Origin: Saccharofermentans sp.
GTDB lineage: Bacteria; Bacillota; Clostridia; Saccharofermentanales; Saccharofermentanaceae
DNA length: 34,813 nucleotides
Assembly (NCBI GenBank): GCA_016292155.1
Contig: JAEFBC010000084.1
Span: 1-34,813, forward strand
Direction of reading: 5' to 3'
The notes under the pieces were generated by a model. That model was not told the DNA's origin and searched no databases. It worked only from the letters and a program-made list of their open reading frames with translations. A program made the position numbers and the translations under genes. Positions 31,417 through 34,813 of the stretch are shown piece by piece. The number at the start of each line of letters is the position of its first letter. The stretch's first letter is position 1.

Positions 31417-33189
31417 TTACATCTTCTCGACAACGCCGATTCCGAGCATATCAAGTCCGGACTTGATTGTGTCTGCAACTGCCTCGCAGAGCTTGAGTCG
31501 TGCATCTCTTAATTCGTCTGAATCGCAGTTTAAGATCCTGGAATTGTTGTAGAAGCGGTTGAAGTTCCTTGCGATAAGCGAGATCTGGCGTGAGATCATG
31601 AAAGGCTCATAGCTCTCAGCAGCCTTAACGACCGCATCTTTGAAGTCAGCAAGGCTTCTGATAACCGCATACTCATCTTCAGCCGTAAGCCCAGCTGCGG
31701 CATCAACAGAGCCCTTAAAGCCCTGATCTTCAGCCTTCCTCAGGATCGACTTGATCCTCGCATATGTGTAGATGAGGTAAGGTGCTGTATCGCCCTCAAA
31801 ATCGAGCATGTCATCCCAGTCAAAGAGGATATCCTTCTCTCTTCCTGCCCTGAGATATGTATAAGAAACTGCACCGAGACCTACAACCTCAGAAACCTTT
31901 GCGATCTGCTCGTCAGTCATGTCGCCGCCACGAAGCTCGCTGTTCTTTCTGATGATCTCAGCTGTCTTCTCTGTTGTCTTATCAAGGAAATCGTCGAGTT
32001 TGATGATGTTGCCGGCACGTGTTGAGAATGCCTCAACGACCTCATTGCCGTTCTCATCCTTCTTGGGCTTGAACTTCAAAAGGCCAAAGCCTACGTGTAC
32101 GCAGTCGTCAGCAAAGTCGTAGCCAGCCTTCTTGAGCACAGCGAAAACCTGCTTGAAGTGGAGCTGCTGCGGAAGTCCTACAACATAGATATTCTTGTAG
32201 AAATTGAACTCCTCATGTCTGTAGAGAACTGCTGCAAGGTCTCTTGAAGCATAGATCGTGGTACCGTCGCTCTTTACAACGAGGCACGGAGGAAGTCCCT
32301 CTTCCTCGAGCTTTACGACCTTTGCACCTTCGCTCTCTTCCAAAAGGCCCTTATCTTCAAGCATCTTAACGACGCCGGGGATCCTTGATGAATAGAAGGA
32401 TTCGCCGTTGTAATTATCGAACTTGATGCCCATTCTCTCATATGTCTTCTCGAAAACCTGGAGTGACAGGTCTCTGAAGCGCTGCCAGAGAGCTACTTCC
32501 TCAGCTTCGCCCTCTTCGAGCTTCCTGAAATTATCTCTTGCAGTGTCTTCGAGTTCCTTTTCGCGCTCGGGAGATACCTTGCACTCGTCGTGGAACTTAA
32601 CATAGATCCTTGTAAGCTCGTCAATAGGATTTTCCTGCATGGCTTTCTCATCGCCCCAGAGTCTGTAAGCCGTGATGAGCTTGCCGAACTGGGTGCCGTA
32701 ATCGCCCAAATGGTTAAATCTGATTACGTTATAGCCGAGTCTGGAATAGATATTAGCAAGTGAATTACCTAAGATCGTCGTGAAAGCGTGGCCTACATGG
32801 AAAGGCTTGGCGATATTTGGGGATGAGAACTCAATGATGACATTTTTGCCCTCGCCGATGTTCTTATTGCCGTACTGGTCGCCCGCTTCAGTGATCTCAG
32901 AGATTACACTCTTGGCAAGAATGCCTCTGTCGATCCTGAAATTGATGTAAGGGCCGGCAGTATCAACTGTGACAGCGCCGTCAAAGCCTTTTACGAGCTC
33001 AGGAGAGTCCTTGAGTTCATTAGCGATCATGGGCGGAGCCTTGTGAAGAGTCTTTGCCAGAACGAAGCACGGGAAAGCAAAATCACCGAGCTCGAGCTTG
33101 GGCGGAATCTCGATGAGTCCTTCAACCTGGGCCTTATCCAGGCCTGTGCATGCTGCCAAATTTGTAGCTATCAAATCTTTGTAATCCAT
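31417..33189 (-). CDS. argS: Arginyl-tRNA synthetase
   Basis: 590 aa, close to the usual length. An N-terminal Add1-type domain precedes the class I core. The HIGH-type motif is SSPNIAKPFHVGHAFTT (HVGH 131-134). The KMSKS position holds FSTRAGNIIKL near 386, a variant lacking the usual lysine (often STRKGN). The C-terminal anticodon-binding DALR domain ends LCEAVADTIKSGLDMLGI. It charges tRNA-Arg. AAGGAG is 8 bases before the ATG. It is the first gene of argS-M3 peptidase-rsmF-rdgB. Confidence 0.96.
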   Translation of the reverse strand: MDYKDLIATNLAACTGLDKAQVEGLIEIPPKLELGDFAFPCFVLAKTLHKAPPMIANELKDSPELVKGFDGAVTVDTAGPYINFRIDRGILAKSVISEITEAGDQYGNKNIGEGKNVIIEFSSPNIAKPFHVGHAFTTILGNSLANIYSRLGYNVIRFNHLGDYGTQFGKLITAYRLWGDEKAMQENPIDELTRIYVKFHDECKVSPEREKELEDTARDNFRKLEEGEAEEVALWQRFRDLSLQVFEKTYERMGIKFDNYNGESFYSSRIPGVVKMLEDKGLLEESEGAKVVKLEEEGLPPCLVVKSDGTTIYASRDLAAVLYRHEEFNFYKNIYVVGLPQQLHFKQVFAVLKKAGYDFADDCVHVGFGLLKFKPKKDENGNEVVEAFSTRAGNIIKLDDFLDKTTEKTAEIIRKNSELRGGDMTDEQIAKVSEVVGLGAVSYTYLRAGREKDILFDWDDMLDFEGDTAPYLIYTYARIKSILRKAEDQGFKGSVDAAAGLTAEDEYAVIRSLADFKDAVVKAAESYEPFMISRQISLIARNFNRFYNNSRILNCDSDELRDARLKLCEAVADTIKSGLDMLGIGVVEKM

Positions 33190-33351
33190 ATCTGTTACTC
33201 CTTAATTACAAGTTGTTATATTAACATATTTTGGCCAAGACTGACGAGGCAATCAGGTCGATTTATTGCACTATTTGATGATTTTTTTATGCGATTTGTT
33301 AGGATATAATGCTTTTGTTATAGAAACCTTAACGAGCGAGAGGCATTCTTA

Positions 33352-34386
33352 ATGTACTTTATATACAAGATGGCAATAGGCCTTGCGGCTGCATTTGCCA
33401 TTACAATGATCCTTTTGAGACTCCTTCCCGGTGAGAAGGTCTTATTGGGACATGACCGCGGACGTAAGTTCGCCCAGGGCGCAGCAGCTAACATCGGTAA
33501 GCCTACCGGTGTCGGTTTTTACTTTATGCTGGTGTTCCTGGTGATCTCTGCCATACTCTGCTTCTTCTATAACCCGGTAACATCCGATAAGGGCCTTTTC
33601 GAGAGCGGCAATGAAGTAACAGGCCTTGCTATGGGTCTCATCGGTACCCTTGCTGCCATGATCACGGGCTGGCTCGACGACAGATCAGCCGATGCCTGGA
33701 ATGAATATCTCAAAGGCGCACTTGACTTCATCGTTTCTCTAATAGGCGCATTTATCTGTGTCCATTTCTTCGGCACAAGAGTCTATATCGCTATCACAGG
33801 CACATATTTCGACTTGAATCCTATCGTTTTCTATATCCTCGCGGTAATCCTCTTCGTAGTATCGATCAACTCAACAAATGCCACTGACGGCATCGACGGC
33901 CTGTCCGGAACACTCTCGATCCTTGCGGTATTCACTACATTCCTCATGGGATTCATGGCGCTTTCCCTGCCCGACAGGAATTCGATAATTCTCCTTATCG
34001 TCTTTATTCCTTCGGTCATGGCATATCTTCTTTATAACTTCCACCCCTCGAAAATGCTCATGGGCGACGCCGGCTCCCGCGGCCTCGGCTTTTTCATCGC
34101 ATTCTTCCTGATCTACTGCAGAGTGCCTCTCCTCTACTTCATCGTAGGACTTCCCTTCCTTTGTGACGGCGGCATCTCCATCGTTAAGATCACAGTCGGA
34201 AGAATAACCAAGAAGAAGATCATTCTCTTCAAGAACATCACAACACCTCTTCACGACGAACTTCGAAAGAACAGAAAGTTCAGCGTCAAGCGCGTCTGGT
34301 TCGTCCTCGTCATCGCAGCAGGCATGATCGACTTCCTCTACGTATTTGCCGCAACGCTGCTGAGGGTGTTGGGTGTTGTCCAATAA
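33352..34386 (+). CDS. MraY/WecA-family membrane glycosyl-1-phosphate transferase (MraY-like)
   Basis: 344 aa with about ten membrane helices. Motifs of the polyprenyl-phosphate N-acetylhexosamine-1-phosphate transferase family: GWLDDRS (about 104-110), NATDGIDGLSG (about 176-186), MGDAGSRGLGFF (about 237-248) and TPLHDELRKN near 300, where MraY has an HHH-type motif. Such enzymes move phospho-MurNAc-pentapeptide or a similar sugar phosphate to undecaprenyl phosphate. It stands alone, away from mur/dcw genes. Because the DD, NxxDG and HHH boxes are all somewhat divergent, it may be a paralogue or the organism's only MraY. RBS AGAGG; a TATAAT lies at 33305. Confidence 0.82.
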   Translation: MYFIYKMAIGLAAAFAITMILLRLLPGEKVLLGHDRGRKFAQGAAANIGKPTGVGFYFMLVFLVISAILCFFYNPVTSDKGLFESGNEVTGLAMGLIGTLAAMITGWLDDRSADAWNEYLKGALDFIVSLIGAFICVHFFGTRVYIAITGTYFDLNPIVFYILAVILFVVSINSTNATDGIDGLSGTLSILAVFTTFLMGFMALSLPDRNSIILLIVFIPSVMAYLLYNFHPSKMLMGDAGSRGLGFFIAFFLIYCRVPLLYFIVGLPFLCDGGISIVKITVGRITKKKIILFKNITTPLHDELRKNRKFSVKRVWFVLVIAAGMIDFLYVFAATLLRVLGVVQ

Positions 34387-34407
34387 AACAGTTAATTAAA
34401 TGCAAAA

Positions 34408-34430
34408 AGGCCGGAGAAAAACTCCGGCCT
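34408..34430. terminator. Bidirectional rho-independent terminator
   Basis: AGGCCGGAG and CTCCGGCCT form a 9-bp GC-rich stem with a 5-nt A loop. The plus side is followed by CTTTTCCC and the minus side by TTTTTGC. It separates the convergent MraY-like and solute-binding genes. Confidence 0.88.
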
Positions 34431-34452
34431 CTTTTCCCTTCTTATCTATCCC

Positions 34453-34813
34453 TTACATCTCTCTTACATATTTGGTTACGCGGTCATTGATGTAATTAAT
34501 CGCATCGTCGAGTGAACGGTCGCCTGCATAGTATGGCGCGAGTTCTTCATCCATGAACTGAACGATCGTGTAGTCCTCGTAATAGTAGATAGAGATCGAC
34601 GCGAGGCTCTCACGGAAGATACGGATCATTCCATCGGTTGAATACTTATCGCCAAAAACCTTGTCATAACCTGTTGCAGGACGGAAGACTCCACTCTTTA
34701 CATTGGCTTCATAAGCTGCGTAAATATCGTTATTGTGATCCGAGAGACACTGAATGTTTTTATCCATGATCTCTTTATTGGTTACTATCTGCATGAAATT
34801 GCATTCGGCTGAA
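34453..34813 (-). CDS. C-terminal part of a probable ABC extracellular solute-binding protein (5' cut by window edge)
   Basis: The frame stays open beyond the ATG at 34794 to the end of the window (SAECNF before M), so this is the 3' end of a longer gene. The last residues, VQFMDEELAPYYAGDRSLDDAINYINDRVTKYVREM, match the typical C-terminus of family 1 solute-binding proteins, where a long helix follows an E-x-x-x-Y-x-x-G-x-x-S-L-D-D motif. Such lipoproteins deliver sugars to CUT1 permeases. Whether it serves the two permeases at the other end of the window is unknown. It could be another secreted protein. Confidence 0.68.
   Translation of the reverse strand, partial: SAECNFMQIVTNKEIMDKNIQCLSDHNNDIYAAYEANVKSGVFRPATGYDKVFGDKYSTDGMIRIFRESLASISIYYYEDYTIVQFMDEELAPYYAGDRSLDDAINYINDRVTKYVREM

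Overview
The window looks like a chromosomal segment of a Gram-positive, low-to-mid GC Clostridia-type Firmicute, probably an anaerobic gut- or rumen-associated lineage. This is inferred from strong GGAGG-type ribosome binding sites, sortase-anchored surface proteins with isopeptide-type pilin domains and Listeria-Bacteroides (InlB_B) repeats, a BlaI/BlaR1-type pair, a LytS-type kinase, an iojap/RsfS-nadD-yqeK cluster and an ACT-domain UPF0735 protein next to homoserine dehydrogenase. I cannot name the species. No rRNA, tRNA, CRISPR array, IS element or prophage gene is visible.

Region 1 (1-4260) is a small regulatory/transport module. It has a BlaI-family repressor, an M56 (BlaR1/MecR1-type) membrane protease whose C-terminal domain is an alpha/beta-hydrolase-like fold instead of a penicillin-binding domain, and two divergently transcribed CUT1-type sugar ABC permeases. 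An almost identical 18-bp palindrome overlaps the -35 box of the blaI-like gene and lies between the two permease promoters. The permeases are therefore probably in the same regulon as the repressor. No ATPase or solute-binding protein gene is adjacent.

Region 2 (4268-17460) is the most striking part: a minus-strand sortase-pilus locus. In transcription order it carries a 2470-aa cell-wall-anchored adhesin, an FctA/Spy0128-like backbone pilin, a SipA-like signal-peptidase homologue with both catalytic residues replaced (Asp/Gly), a class B sortase with a three-helix C-terminal membrane extension, a 7TM LytS-type histidine kinase overlapping the sortase gene, and a response regulator with an OmpR/SARP-like winged helix. 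The adhesin and pilin promoters share the same architecture: two TGTCCC direct repeats with an 11-bp period, then exactly 11 bp to a -10 box. I infer that these repeats are the response-regulator operator and that the two-component system controls the pilus. A terminator-like hairpin after the pilin gene probably lowers sortase/SipA expression relative to pilin.

Region 3 (17480-21895) has phased A-tracts, a MATE exporter, a bidirectional terminator, a membrane-bound PAS/HD-GYP protein (probable c-di-GMP phosphodiesterase) and birA.

Region 4 (21899-33189, all minus strand) is housekeeping: argS, M3 oligoendopeptidase, an rRNA m5C methyltransferase and rdgB form one tight operon. Another promoter then reads into the UPF0735 ACT protein, hom, purD, a nadD-yqeK fusion and rsfS, followed by a terminator and comEA. 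The 367-bp gap between rdgB and the ACT gene holds an unexplained symmetrical set of six GTTCGTCTA half-sites. Region 5 (33352-end) has an MraY-like membrane glycosyltransferase, a bidirectional terminator and the 3' part of a probable ABC solute-binding protein cut by the window edge.
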